A stretch of DNA of 64,000 nucleotides from UBA6627 sp965248675. Its GTDB lineage: Bacteria; Chloroflexota; Dehalococcoidia; UBA2979. The translations under genes were made by a program, and so were the position numbers. Under the pieces are notes generated by a model. The model was not told where the DNA came from, made no database searches, and was given only the letters and a program-made list of their open reading frames with translations. Location: contig CBDFJZ010000003.1 of assembly GCA_965248675.1 (NCBI GenBank), positions 1-64,000 of the forward strand, written 5' to 3'. This document shows, piece by piece, positions 1 through 9,340 of this stretch (positions are counted from its first letter, which is position 1; every line of letters begins with the position of its first letter).

Positions 1-1501
1 ATCACGTCGGGGTCCCAGATCCAGTGCTCCAGCATCTGCGACGGCGCTTCGACGAAGTCCCGCTCCACCGACGTGCCGGAGAACCGCGTGTACCGCGCCT
101 GCGTCAGCGTCTGGTGGAGGATGTGGCGAACTCGTGGAACAGCGTTTGCACCTCGCTGTGGCGGAGTAGCGACGGCGACGAGGCGGTCGGCTTCGTGAAG
201 TTCGCGACGATCGCGCTCACCGGTGGCTGGTAGCCGCCGTCCTCGAGTTCGCGACCAGGCCGCAACGTGAACGCGGCGGCGTGGCCGTATTTATCCGGGC
301 GTGGGTGCAGGTCCATGTACGCGTGAGCGACGTGATCGCCACTGACCGCGTCCTCGATCGCGTAGAGGCGAACATCCGAGTGCCACGCGTGGGTGTCCGC
401 GATGCGGGTGAAGCGCACCCCGACGAGGCGTGCGTAGACGTCGAGCATCCCGTTCAGCGTGTCCTCGAGCGGGAAGTACTGAGCGACGGCGAACTGGTCG
501 ACGTCGTGTTGCTCGCGCAACACGCGTTGCTGGTAGTAGCGCCAGTCCCAGATCTCGAGGAGCGCGTCCGGGTCTCCGAGGTGTTCGCCATTCGCGGCGG
601 TCAGCTCTTCGATGTCGTGCGTCGCCTTGACTCGTACCCGGCGTTCGAGGTCCTCGAGGAAGTCGATCGCGGCGCGCGGCGTCTCCGCCATGCGGATCTC
701 GAGGACGTAGTCGGCCCAGGAGTCGTAGCCGAGCAGAGTGGCTGCTTCGGCTCGGGCGGCGAGCGCCTCGTCGAGCAACGCGAGGTTCGTGTCGGCCGCC
801 TTGTTGTGGTTGAGGAGGAACAGCTCGCGGCGCAGCGATCCGTCGTCGGCGGCCTCCAGGAACGGGTACATCTCCGGGTAGTCGAGCGAGACTCGATAGC
901 GCGGGCCATCCTCGGTTTCGATTTGCGTGAGCGCCTCGATGTATCCATCCGGCAATCCGGCGAGCTGATCCTGGGTGAGCAACAGCGCGTCGTCTGATTC
1001 GTCGATGTTGCGGCGGAAGCGCACACCGAGGTCGACGAGCTGTTGCTTCAGCTCCTCGACGCGCGCCCGTGCCTCCGGCCCGAGCTCGAAGCCGTTGCGG
1101 CGGAAGTCGCGCATGGTGTAATCGAGCAGCCTCGATCCGTCGGGTTCGAGCGCTGTCGCGTCGAGCGAATCGGCGAAGCCGCGGATCGCGCGGTAGACGT
1201 CGTCTCGGAAGCCGAGCGACGTCGCGAATGCGTCGAGCTCCTGTTGAAACGCGAGCGCCGCGTCGCGGACGTCTTTCTCGGGCGCGACCTGGGCGAGGAA
1301 CGCGTAGCGTCCGCTCGTCTGCCCCAGCTGATCGTGTATGGCATCGAGCGCGCCGAGCGAGTTCGCGAAGCCGCGGTCCGCCTCGGGTACGGCGACCAGC
1401 GTCCCGACCGCGGCCTCGATCTGCTCGATCGCGGCGCGACCGTCGTCGCGGATCCGGGCGGCGGTGACCGAGGCGTAATCGAACGGCGCGGGGGTGGTCA
1501 A
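1..1501 (-). pseudogene. M3-family zinc oligopeptidase, frameshifted and cut by window edge
   Basis: Cytosolic zinc oligopeptidase of the M3 family (thimet oligopeptidase/OpdA type) that would cut short peptides. From a TTG at 1501 about 460 residues match the family, with an all-helical N-terminal part and then SLLRHSEVQTLFHEF. The zinc site should read HEFGH, but the frame breaks right after HEF near position 128 and stops at 104-106. One extra G there restores HEFGHILHQTLTQ and an open frame to position 1, so the gene is both frameshifted inside its catalytic motif and truncated by the window. The TTG start overlaps the stop of the upstream TetR gene (TTGA), so the two are co-transcribed. 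It may be a sequence error or a real one-base deletion. Family call is firm. Confidence 0.85.
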
Positions 1502-2139
1502 CGGATCGGAACGGGCAACGGAGCGGCGCGGAGGCTATCGAGGAAGTTGTCGACGTCGCGGCCGACCTCGCGGCGGGCGGCGGCGACATCGAGCGCGCCC
1601 GCGATCACCTGCGATGCCTCGCTGACGACGCCGAGCATCAAATGGGCGAGCGTGTCGGGGTCGCCTTCGATCAAGATCCCCTCGTCGCGAGCGGCGCTCA
1701 TCACTGATTTCAACAGCCCGAGCGCGTACTCCGAATCGATCGCGCGCCACCGCGCCCAGCCGAGCACCGCCGGCGCATCGATCAGCACGATCCGCTGCAC
1801 GGTCGGCTCCATCGAGTGGTCGAGGTACTCGTTCACCCCGCGTCGGACTCGCTCCCAGGTGGGCGCGTCGGGATCGACCCTCGCGGCCGCGACGATGCGG
1901 TCGCGGAGGTCGTTCTGGAGGTCCGTGTACACGGCCTCGAACAGGTCGCGCTTGTCGACGAAGTGATGATAGAGGGCGCCGCGGGTCACGCCGGCCGCAT
2001 GGACGATCTCCTCCGTGCCCGTGGCGGCGTAGCCGCGATCCGCGAACAACTCACTGGCTGCGTCGATCAGTGCTTGCCGCGTGCGGGCGGACTGGTCTTC
2101 CTTGCGGCCCCGGGTCAGCGGTTCATGGACTAGCGTCAC
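1498..2139 (-). CDS. TetR/AcrR family transcriptional regulator
   Basis: One-domain DNA-binding repressor followed by a ligand/dimer domain. The N-terminal helix-turn-helix spans roughly residues 16-71 (RQALIDAASELFADRGY, then AAGVTRGALYHHFVDKRDLF), the classic TetR signature. The remaining 140 residues are helical and variable, so the ligand cannot be named. I chose the GTG at 2139, which has GGAG about 6 bases upstream. A longer frame to 2199 adds only an Arg-rich stretch. Its stop overlaps the start of the M3 peptidase gene, so it probably sits in the same transcript. Target genes are not evident. Confidence 0.85.
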   Translation of the reverse strand: MTLVHEPLTRGRKEDQSARTRQALIDAASELFADRGYAATGTEEIVHAAGVTRGALYHHFVDKRDLFEAVYTDLQNDLRDRIVAAARVDPDAPTWERVRRGVNEYLDHSMEPTVQRIVLIDAPAVLGWARWRAIDSEYALGLLKSVMSAARDEGILIEGDPDTLAHLMLGVVSEASQVIAGALDVAAARREVGRDVDNFLDSLRAAPLPVPIR

Positions 2140-2247
2140 GGGTGCTCCGATCACGGCTGCCGGCGGGCGATCCGTCCGGCGCCTGCTTGATCTTGTCACG
2201 TTCCTGGAGTGGGTTCTGCACGGTGTCAGGCCGGGCCGAGAGGCGGA

Positions 2248-2601
2248 TCAGACCGTCTCCTCGACCGGTTCGGGCAGCCATGCTTCCGCCCAGTCCGCGA
2301 TCGAGTCGACGACCGGGGCGAGCGCGCGGCCCTTCTCGGTCAGGTGGTACTCGATCCGGACCGGCGTCTCCGGATGCACCGTCCGCGTCAGGACCGCCTC
2401 GGCCTCGAGCTCCTTCAAGCGCTCGGAGAGCAAGCGGTCGCTCAGACCCGGCACGGACGCCGCGATCTCGCTGAACCGTATCGATCCGCTGAGCATCGAG
2501 CGGAGGATCGCGCCCGACCAGCGGCGACCGATCAGCTCGACGGCGTGATGGAACCGCGGACAAAACGCGGTCCGCTCCTCTTGAGTCATCTCGATCGTCA
2601 T
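2248..2601 (-). CDS. HxlR/DUF24-family redox-type regulator
   Basis: A 117-residue winged-helix protein of the HxlR (DUF24) family. The diagnostic start is present: a Cys-Pro pair at residues 14-15, then the helix ending in ELIGRRW, followed by FSEIAASVPGLSDRLLSERLKELE as recognition region and the wing TPVRIEYHLTEKGRAL. In the studied members YodB, HypR and QorR the N-terminal Cys senses quinones, aldehydes or hypochlorite. The gene is divergent from a quinone oxidoreductase gene at 2722, the same arrangement as corynebacterial qorR-qor2, so control of that neighbour by electrophile stress is a reasonable inference. A 5-bp inverted repeat lies between them. Confidence 0.88.
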   Translation of the reverse strand: MTIEMTQEERTAFCPRFHHAVELIGRRWSGAILRSMLSGSIRFSEIAASVPGLSDRLLSERLKELEAEAVLTRTVHPETPVRIEYHLTEKGRALAPVVDSIADWAEAWLPEPVEETV

Positions 2602-2609
2602 GGCGTCAT

Positions 2610-2624
2610 CTTACCGCATGTAAG
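2610..2624. promoter_or_regulatory. Inverted repeat CTTAC-N5-GTAAG, candidate HxlR operator
   Basis: CTTAC cgcat GTAAG lies 8 bases upstream of the hxlR-like start and about 100 bases upstream of the divergent oxidoreductase. A TACAAT box at 2654-2659 could be the -10 of the oxidoreductase promoter. Short spaced repeats of this kind are typical of DUF24 regulators. Binding is inferred from position and symmetry only. Confidence 0.4.
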
Positions 2625-2721
2625 GCGCTACGGTCGGCCGTCATCGGCGCTCGTACAATCGCCCCGATCAAGGCTAACCGGGTGGCCCGCGCGCGATCGC
2701 GGGTCTGCCAGGGAGACGCGA

Positions 2722-3708
2722 ATGCGCGCGGTGCACTGCCAGGAGCTGACCGGCGTCGAGGGTCTACGCCTCGTCGAGGCCGATCCACCGCCGCTCGGCG
2801 CCGGCGGGATGCTGATCGACGTGCACGCCGCCGGCGTGAATTTCGCGGACACGCTGGTCATCCGAGGCGAGTACCAGGAGCAGCTGGACCTCCCCTTCGG
2901 TCCCGGCCTCGAGGTCGCCGGGACCGTCCGCGAGACCGCGATTTATGTAACGAGCGCGTCCCCGGGGGACCGTGTGATGGCGCTGTTGAATCACGGCGGC
3001 TACGCCGATATCGCCGCCGCCCATGAATCCGACGTGATCAAGATCCCCGACAAGATGCACTTCGAGACCGCCGCCACCTTCCCGGTCGTCTACCTGACGT
3101 CGCACCTCGCCCTGCGCCACCGTGCCCGCCTCGAACGTGGCGAGGTGCTGCTCGTCCACGGCGCCTCGGGCGGCGTCGGGCTCACCGCCGTCGAGGTCGG
3201 CAAGGCGCTGGGCGCGACGGTGATCGCCTCGGCGAGCTCGCCGGAGAAGCTGGAGGTGGCGCAGGCGCACGGGGCGGATCTGACGATCAACTACGCCGAG
3301 GAGGACATCCGGGATCGCGTGCTGGAGCTGACGGGCGGCGCGGATGTGGTCTACGACCCGGTCGGCGGCGACGCGTTCCGCGCCGCGCTGCGTTGCATCA
3401 AGCCGGACGGGCGCATCCTCGTGATCGGCTTCGCGAGCGGCGACGTGCCGCAGATTCCGGCCAACCACCTGCTGGTGAAGGACGCCTCGGTGCTGGGCTT
3501 GAGCCTCGGGCAGCTGCGCAAGTATCGGCCGCTGCTGATTCGGGAGTCGCTCGGCGAGCTGATCGAGTGGTGGGAGCGTGGCAAGCTGCACCCGCTCGTC
3601 TCCGAGACTTACCCGCTCGCCGAGTACGAGGACGCGCTCGCGGCGATCACGGGACGGCGCGTGACCGGCAAGATCGCCCTGCTCCCCGGGGAAGGTGGCG
3701 CCGAATGA
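2722..3708 (+). CDS. Zinc-free MDR NADPH:quinone oxidoreductase
   Basis: Medium-chain dehydrogenase/reductase of the quinone oxidoreductase branch, 328 residues, expected to reduce quinones or enones with NADPH in the cytosol. The GroES-like part carries AAGVNFADTLVIRGEYQ and the Rossmann part carries VHGASGGVGLTAVEVGK. The zinc-binding cysteines of alcohol dehydrogenases are absent. ATG at 2722 begins the conserved MRAVHCQELTG. Further upstream codons in frame look non-coding. It is divergent from an HxlR-type regulator and overlaps the next gene by ATGA, so it forms a two-gene operon with a ketopantoate-reductase-like gene. Exact substrate unknown. Confidence 0.88.
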   Translation: MRAVHCQELTGVEGLRLVEADPPPLGAGGMLIDVHAAGVNFADTLVIRGEYQEQLDLPFGPGLEVAGTVRETAIYVTSASPGDRVMALLNHGGYADIAAAHESDVIKIPDKMHFETAATFPVVYLTSHLALRHRARLERGEVLLVHGASGGVGLTAVEVGKALGATVIASASSPEKLEVAQAHGADLTINYAEEDIRDRVLELTGGADVVYDPVGGDAFRAALRCIKPDGRILVIGFASGDVPQIPANHLLVKDASVLGLSLGQLRKYRPLLIRESLGELIEWWERGKLHPLVSETYPLAEYEDALAAITGRRVTGKIALLPGEGGAE

Positions 3709-4655
3709 GTCGAGTCGCCGTGATCGGCGCGGGCGCCGTCGGCTGCTATTACGGCGCCCGCCTCGCGGAAGCCGGTCACGAGGTGCACTTCCTGCTCCGC
3801 AGCGCCTACGACGCCGTCGCCGCAAGTGGCCTGCACATCGACAGCGTCGATGGCAACATCGACCTGGAGGCGCCCTCGATCGCCCGCGCGAGTGCGGAGA
3901 TCGGCCCCGCCGAGTGGGTGCTCTGCACCCTCAAGACGACGGCGATGGACGCCGCGCGCGACCTGGTCGCGCCTTGCGTCGGCGAGCAGACCCGCATCCT
4001 CGCGCTGATGAATGGCCTCGGCATCGAGGAGCAGTTTGCCGCCTGGTTTCCCGGGACGCCGGTCTTCGGCGGCCTCGCCTTCACCTGCATCAACCGAGGC
4101 GCGCCCGGGCGGGTGCACCACATCGACTACGGGCCGGTCACCGTCGGCCACCTAGGAGACGACGCCGCGGAGATCGACCGCGCGCTTGCCCTCTGGTCGG
4201 ACGCGAAGGTCGAGCTGCCAACGGCGCCGTCGTTGCTCGCCGCGCGCTGGCAGAAGCTGTGCTGGAACGTGCCGTTCAACGGCCTCACGGTCACCTGCGG
4301 CGGCGTGACCACCGACATCGTGATGGGCGATCCTGAGCTGCGCGCCGCCGCCGAGGGCCTGATGCGCGAGCTGGTCGCCGCCGGAAACGCGGATCTCGAG
4401 ATCCACGGAGTCGAGGTCGAGGGCGTCGCCGCCCGCCTCGAGGTCGACGAGGTCGTCGAGAGCATGATGACGCGCACCGACACGATGGCCGCCTACCGCC
4501 CGAGCACGATGATCGATTTCGTCGAGGGGCGCGAGATGGAGATCGATGCGATCTTCGAGGCGCCGCTCCGCCGAGCCTCGGAACTGGGGGTCGCGACGCC
4601 GTTGCTGGCGATGATCACGGCGCAGATGCGGGTGCTGGGACGGCCTCGGGACTAG
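3705..4655 (+). CDS. 2-dehydropantoate 2-reductase family protein (PanE/ApbA)
   Basis: 316-residue ApbA/PanE-type NADPH reductase. The N-terminal nucleotide motif is GAGAVGCYYGARLAEAGHEV, followed by the family segments LCTLKTTAMDAA, ALMNGLGIEEQ, and in the C-terminal helical domain KLCWNVPFNGLTVTCGG with the conserved Lys and Asn. True PanE makes pantoate for coenzyme A. Many ApbA-family members in such genomes are paralogues with other 2-oxo acid substrates, so I do not assign panE. Start overlaps the upstream oxidoreductase stop (ATGA). About 80 non-coding bases follow before the next gene. Confidence 0.85.
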   Translation: MSRVAVIGAGAVGCYYGARLAEAGHEVHFLLRSAYDAVAASGLHIDSVDGNIDLEAPSIARASAEIGPAEWVLCTLKTTAMDAARDLVAPCVGEQTRILALMNGLGIEEQFAAWFPGTPVFGGLAFTCINRGAPGRVHHIDYGPVTVGHLGDDAAEIDRALALWSDAKVELPTAPSLLAARWQKLCWNVPFNGLTVTCGGVTTDIVMGDPELRAAAEGLMRELVAAGNADLEIHGVEVEGVAARLEVDEVVESMMTRTDTMAAYRPSTMIDFVEGREMEIDAIFEAPLRRASELGVATPLLAMITAQMRVLGRPRD

Positions 4656-4732
4656 CCACCCGGGGAGGCCGCAACCTCACGCGCGGGTTATCGTACAGAA
4701 ACCGATAGCGACTCTCAGGCAGGAACACGTGC

Positions 4733-6025
4733 GTGGCCGATCTGAAGGAACGACCGCCAGCTGAGGCGAGCGATCCGGCCATTGGCCGCATGGCCCGTTT
4801 GCGCCACTCGCCGCTGGCGCAAACGCTGGCGATCCCGTCGTTCCGCTTCTACTGGGCGTCGACGTTCTTCTACTTCCTCGTCTTCGGCACGCAGCGGTTC
4901 ACCTTCATCTGGCTCGTACTCGAGATCTCAGACAACGCGGGGCTGGCGGGGATCACGGCGTTCGCCCTCGGTATCCCGGCGTTCTTCATCAGCCTGCCCG
5001 CGGGTGCGTACGCGGATCGGCTCGACCGCAAGCGGATGGTGATGTAGACGAACGTCGCCGGAGCGGTGATCTCGATCGCGATCGCCGCTCTGATCTGGGC
5101 CGACGCGATCTCGGTCGGTCTCGCGATCGTGATGGCGCTCGCCACCGGCGTCACGACAGCCGCGACTCAGCCACCGCTCACCGCGATGATCCCAACGCTC
5201 GTGCCGCGCGAGCGGCTGATGAACGGCATCGTGTTGCGGACGATGGGGCAGAACCTGGCGATGGTCCTGGGCGCGGCGGTCGGCGGCATCGTGATCGACG
5301 TCTGGAACATCGGTGGAGCGTTCGCGATTCTGATGGTCGCGTACGGCCTCAGCACGCTCGCGATGGCGGGCGTCCGCACACAGCCGGTCCCGCCGCCACC
5401 CTCGACGGGCCCGAGGCCGTCGCTCCGGACTTCCGTCGTCGAAGGGCTGGCCTTCATTTACCGCAGCCCCGGTCTGCTGGGGTTGGTGGTGATGCTCGCG
5501 ACGGTCGGGTTCGTGGGGCTCGGCCCGGTGTTCATCCTGGTCCCCGAGATCGCCCGCGACGAGCTCGGGCAGAGCGCGACCGGCGCCTCGATCCTGTTCG
5601 CGGTGATGAGCGTCGGCATGTTCTCGACGTCGATGGTGCTGGCGTCGATGGGCGACCTCCGCCACAAGGGAGCGATCATGCTCGTGACGCTCATCGCTGG
5701 CGGGATCAACGTGATCGGGATCGGCGCCTCCGACTGGTACGCGCTGACCGCCGTCCTGATGTTCATTTTGGGCCTCGGCGGCGGCATCATGGTCAACCTC
5801 AACCAGACGCTCGCCCAGACCCACACGCCCGACGAGATGATGGGCCGAGTGATGAGCGTGATCACGCTCGCGATCGCCGGCATGATGCCGCTCGGATCGC
5901 TCGTTGCGGGCGGCGGCGCGGTGCTGATCGGCCCCGGCGAGTGGCTGATCGTCTGCGGCGTCGCGCTAATCCTGATCGGCGCCGTGCTCTGGGCCCGCCT
6001 CCCCGCCCTGCGCGATATGGAGTAG
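4733..6025 (+). pseudogene. MFS transporter (EntS-like) with internal TAG
   Basis: Twelve-helix major facilitator of the MFS_3/EntS type, about 430 codons from GTG 4733. The N-terminal third (FRFYWASTFFYFLVFGTQRF, then ADRLDRKRMVM with the loop 2-3 motif) ends at an in-frame TAG at 5045-5047. The same frame continues at once with TNVAGAVISIAIAALIWADA and the rest of the protein to 6025, with no length change, so this is a point stop. Tyr (TAC) would be a natural residue there. The distal part has internal Met starts but could not fold alone. Compare the intact paralogue at 47098. Either a sequence error or a real nonsense mutation. Confidence 0.85.
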
Positions 6026-6127
6026 CGCCCGGGACTCGATCGCCCGCTCCGAGGTCCATCCAAGCGCGAGGTTGAGCGCGCGATCCGGTAGGCTGCGTGC
6101 GCGCGCGACAGATGGAGGAGCACGACG

Positions 6128-7069
6128 ATGGCGAAGCCGCACTTTGGCGTGATGGTCCCGCAGATCAAGCGAACCTGGGAGATGTCCGAGGCCGCTGCCA
6201 CCGAGTTCGAGGCGCTCGGCTACGACTCGATCTGGGTCAACGACCACCTCTACGGCCCGCAGTCACCTCAGATCCCCATGCTCGAGGCGTGGACGCTGAT
6301 CGCGGCTCTGGCTGCGAAGACCGATCGCGTCGAGATCGGCACGCTGGTGACGCCGGCCGGGATGCGCAACCCGCAACACCTCGGAAAGACGATCGCGACC
6401 GTCGACCACATCGCGGGCGGCCGAGTGATCGCCGGCCTCGGCTCGGGTTGGATGCCCGTCGAGTACACCGACTTCGGCATGCCGTTCCCCGAGGCGCCAG
6501 AACGAGCGCGGCAGTTGAAGGAGACGGTCTCGCTGCTGAAGCAGATGTGGAGCTCGGACGAGCCGGTGACGATGCAGGGCGAGTTCGTGAACGCGACCGA
6601 CCTGGTCACCGAGCCGAAGCCCCCGCGCGAAGTGCCGATCCTGATCGGCGGTACCGGTAAGCAGGTCACGCTGCCGCTTGCCGCGCGCGAGGCCTCGATC
6701 TGGAACAACCCCGCGGGCTCGCAGGGTCGCCTCGAAGAGAACATCGAGGCGCTGCACGCCTCGATGGACAAGGTGGGCCGCGATCGCGGCGAGATGACAA
6801 TCTCGCAGCAGTGCCTGGTCGCGATCGCGCCGAACGAGGACGAAGCGGGACCAATGATCGAGCTCGCGCAGAAGATCTTCGGCGGACACATGGGCGACCC
6901 GACGGGCCCGCTCGCGATCACCGGATCGCCCGACCGCATCGTCGAGCAGATCGGGAAGCACCTCGACCTCGGATGCTCCATGTTTATGATCGAGTTCTTC
7001 GGCCGCGACACCCGCGAGCCAGCACAGCTCTTCGCGGAAACCGTGCTGCCCCAGTTCGATCGGAGCTAG
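6128..7069 (+). CDS. LLM-class flavin/F420-dependent oxidoreductase
   Basis: 313-residue luciferase-like TIM-barrel oxidoreductase. Visible family segments are FGVMVPQ at the N-terminus, ALGYDSIWVNDHLY, RVEIGTLVTPAGMRNPQHLGK, GGRVIAGLGSGW and the late VPILIGGTG. The last is typical of the F420-dependent subgroup. It probably moves hydride between a deazaflavin or FMN and a small organic substrate, which cannot be named. GGAGGAG at 6115-6121 lies 6 bases upstream of ATG 6128 and fixes the start. It stands alone after the broken MFS gene. Confidence 0.88.
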   Translation: MAKPHFGVMVPQIKRTWEMSEAAATEFEALGYDSIWVNDHLYGPQSPQIPMLEAWTLIAALAAKTDRVEIGTLVTPAGMRNPQHLGKTIATVDHIAGGRVIAGLGSGWMPVEYTDFGMPFPEAPERARQLKETVSLLKQMWSSDEPVTMQGEFVNATDLVTEPKPPREVPILIGGTGKQVTLPLAAREASIWNNPAGSQGRLEENIEALHASMDKVGRDRGEMTISQQCLVAIAPNEDEAGPMIELAQKIFGGHMGDPTGPLAITGSPDRIVEQIGKHLDLGCSMFMIEFFGRDTREPAQLFAETVLPQFDRS

Positions 7070-7097
7070 CGAGGGCCGCGCGAGCCGAGACGCGGCC

Positions 7098-7310
7098 GTG
7101 GTGACTGTTGACGCCGTCGCGCGTCACCTCGACGACCGCCTGAACGTCGAAGCGTTCACGGCTGAGGTACACGGGAACGGACTGTTATTCCGGGCGGGCG
7201 AGGGTATGACCAGGCTGGCCTCAGCATGCACTTCGACGCTGCGCGCCATCGAAGCCGCGTGTGAGGCGATGGGTCTGGAATGGGTCGCGATCGACGATCC
7301 CGTCGACTGA
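7098..7310 (+). CDS. Small protein resembling a truncated Nif3-like N-terminus
   Basis: A 70-residue frame from GTG 7098. VDAVARHLDDRLNVEAF, then GNGLLF, then a region ending LRAIEAACEAMGLEWVAI resembles the first 65 residues of Nif3/DUF34 proteins in order and spacing (start helix, NGLQ-like strand, helix, strand). In Nif3 the strand is followed by the His-His metal motif. Here the frame ends with DDPVD, so no metal site remains. It may be a decayed fragment or an independent small protein. The resemblance is by eye only. Confidence 0.45.
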   Translation: MVTVDAVARHLDDRLNVEAFTAEVHGNGLLFRAGEGMTRLASACTSTLRAIEAACEAMGLEWVAIDDPVD

Positions 7311-7334
7311 GCTCGCGTGGGCGCGTTCCCGGCG

Positions 7335-7790
7335 CTAGAAGTCCTTCCACATCCGAATCCGCGCCTCGGAGCGCCGTGTGCCGTACTGGCTCTCGCGGTC
7401 CGGCCGTGTGTAGCGCTTGACGATCCGGTAGCCGAGCGACTCAAAGAGAGCGATCGCGCGCCCGTCGTCCGCGCTGCCGCCCGCCTGCATCCCAACGAGG
7501 CCGCGATCGCGATAATGGTCCTCGCCGACCGCCATCAGCTCACGCGCGAGCCCCCGCCGTCGGAATCGCTCGTCGACCAGCAGGTTGTCCTCGAACCCGC
7601 GACCCGCCCCGGTCTCGTCGAGCTGCTCCCGCATCAGCGCGCCGCCGGCCTCGGCTAGCCAGAGGTCGAACTCGCCGTCGTCGACGACGAGGCGAGGGTG
7701 GATCAACGGCACGCCGTTGGCATCGAAGAGTGCGAGGAACCGCTCGATGTCTTCCGGATCGTCGGTCTTGCGAATCGTGAACGAAGACAA
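7335..7790 (-). CDS. GNAT family N-acetyltransferase
   Basis: 151-residue single-domain GNAT enzyme that would transfer an acetyl group from acetyl-CoA to an amine. The acetyl-CoA loop is seen as EDNLLVDERFRRRGLARELM (the RRRGLA pyrophosphate loop), followed by DRGLVGMQAGGSADDGRAIALFESLGYRI-type motif B, of which ALFESLGYR is the usual end. Substrate unknown. The 12-base gap to the RNase D gene upstream on the same strand suggests one transcript. Confidence 0.82.
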   Translation of the reverse strand: MSSFTIRKTDDPEDIERFLALFDANGVPLIHPRLVVDDGEFDLWLAEAGGALMREQLDETGAGRGFEDNLLVDERFRRRGLARELMAVGEDHYRDRGLVGMQAGGSADDGRAIALFESLGYRIVKRYTRPDRESQYGTRRSEARIRMWKDF

Positions 7791-7802
7791 TCGTTCGCCG
7801 CC

Positions 7803-9029
7803 TCAGTCCGAGTTCGGCGCAATCCGCACGCCGGCCTCGGAGTCGTCGACCGCGATCGTCGTGCGGCCGGCGAGCCAGTCGAGGACGTCCTGACCGGCGA
7901 CGTCGCGCCGCCACGAGGTGAGCAGCGGAACTTCGGGCTCCGCGTCCCGGTCTCCGGTCAGCCACCACGAGATCACGTCGTCGATGTCCGACCGCGTCGC
8001 CACGAATCGAGGCGCCACCTCGACCTCGCGGCAGCGCGTCTGGACGATGCCGCTCAGCACCGCCGGCCAGGCCTGCCCGACGTTCGGGAGGCGGGGCGGT
8101 CGTGACGGAACGTCAGGTGGATCCTGCATCCCTTCGCGGATCAGATCCAGCAGCTCGCGGCCGTGACGTTGAGCCGTGCCGTTGCCCATCCCTCGAACCT
8201 CGCGGACGCCGCGTTCGTCCCGAGGGGGACGGCGACAGAGCTCTAGCATCGAGCGGTCGTTCAGCAGCCACGCGGGAGGGCGGTTGTGTCGGAGCGACTG
8301 CTCCTCCCGCCACGTGGCGACCGCGCGCAGCGCACCGAGCTGACGGCGGTTGAGGCCGTTCCAGCCGCGCACACGCATGTACATCTCCTCCGGCGGCGTG
8401 CGGCGTGACCAGGCGTCAGCGAGCCGATCGCACTCATCGTCGACCCAGTCGCGGCGCCCTCGCTGCTGCAGGTCGCCGCGCAGCCGTCCCCAGACGCGCG
8501 GCAGATAGCGCACGTCGTCGAGCGCGTACGAGAGCTGCTCCTCGGAGAGCGGACGTCGCGACCATTCGGTGAACTGAGCGCCCTTGTCGAGCTCGATGCC
8601 GGTCATGCGCTGGACCAGCGGCCCGTACCCGATCTGATCGCCCATGCCGAGGAAGGCGGCCGCGATCTGAGTGTCGATCAGGCCGCGAGCGCGTGCCTGG
8701 AACTGCGCTCCCAGCAGCGCGAGGTCCGCCTGCGCGGAGTGAATCACCGTCTCGACCTCTGGGGCCTCGACGAGGTCGACGATCGGGTCGAGTCCGACCT
8801 TCAGCGGGTCGATCGCGGCCACCTCGGGATGCTTGCTATCGCCCCAGCCAACCTGGACCAGCGACAGCTCCGCGACGTAACGACCCTCCGTCATGAATTC
8901 GAGGTCGAGCGCGAAGCTTCCTGCGTCTTCGATCGCGTCCGCGATGCGGTCGACGTCGCGTGGATCGGTGACCGGGCTTTCGGGCCTGTCGGACTGCGGT
9001 GGGGAAGCGATAGCCACGGAGGCGACCAT
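7803..9029 (-). CDS. rnd: Ribonuclease D-like 3'-5' exonuclease with HRDC domain
   Basis: DEDDy-type 3'-5' exoribonuclease acting on tRNA precursors and other structured RNAs. The four exonuclease motifs are in order: LDLEF (Asp42, Glu44), HSAQADLALL, DTQIAAAFLGMG, and YALDDVRYL with the Tyr and Asp of the DEDDy class. A single HRDC domain follows (LNRRQLGALRAVATWREEQ onward, ending RHGRELLDLI), then about 100 residues that include a second helical region with a VATRSDID segment. Length 408 is usual for actinobacterial and chloroflexal RNase D. The ATG at 9029 is followed by a short unconserved leader, so the true start could be slightly downstream. Confidence 0.9.
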   Translation of the reverse strand: MVASVAIASPPQSDRPESPVTDPRDVDRIADAIEDAGSFALDLEFMTEGRYVAELSLVQVGWGDSKHPEVAAIDPLKVGLDPIVDLVEAPEVETVIHSAQADLALLGAQFQARARGLIDTQIAAAFLGMGDQIGYGPLVQRMTGIELDKGAQFTEWSRRPLSEEQLSYALDDVRYLPRVWGRLRGDLQQRGRRDWVDDECDRLADAWSRRTPPEEMYMRVRGWNGLNRRQLGALRAVATWREEQSLRHNRPPAWLLNDRSMLELCRRPPRDERGVREVRGMGNGTAQRHGRELLDLIREGMQDPPDVPSRPPRLPNVGQAWPAVLSGIVQTRCREVEVAPRFVATRSDIDDVISWWLTGDRDAEPEVPLLTSWRRDVAGQDVLDWLAGRTTIAVDDSEAGVRIAPNSD

Positions 9030-9061
9030 AACCTAGCGGTGCGTTGACCGCCGCAGGGGAG

Positions 9062-9340
9062 CTAGCCCCCTCCTCGCTGGGCCTTCTTCATGAATCGGTC
9101 GTGGACGTCCTCTATCAGCGCAGGCTCGCCGCTGAAGACGAGGTCGAACTGAGTCAGCCCGATGCCGGAACTACCGAGGATTTTGACGCGCTGATGCGTC
9201 CACGAGACCGACCAGCCGTCGGCCGAGGCGCCCATGGCGGTCTCGCCGTCACCGATGAGCTGCGCGCCCAGCTCCTTGAAGTACTCGCGGATCAGCCACT
9301 CCGGCAGGCCGCGCAGCGACAGCTTAATCGTCTCGCTCAC
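9062..9340 (-). CDS. Conserved small protein of the AOR operon, unknown function
   Basis: 92 residues from a GTG at 9340 that overlaps the stop of the MoaD-like gene (GTGA), with AGGA upstream. It begins SETIKLSLRGLPEWLIREYF and contains GDGETAMGASADGW and FDLVFSGEPALIEDVHDRF. No signal peptide or membrane segment. I do not recognise the family. Its tight coupling to a MoaD-like protein and a tungsten enzyme gene suggests a role in cofactor delivery or enzyme maturation, which is inference from context only. Confidence 0.7.
   Translation of the reverse strand: MSETIKLSLRGLPEWLIREYFKELGAQLIGDGETAMGASADGWSVSWTHQRVKILGSSGIGLTQFDLVFSGEPALIEDVHDRFMKKAQRGGG

Noticed and set aside
5045..5047. TAG in the MFS gene as a recoded amino acid (for example pyrrolysine)
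   Set aside because: No conserved reason for a special residue at this site, TAG is used as a normal stop by many genes here, and other nearby genes have simple lesions.
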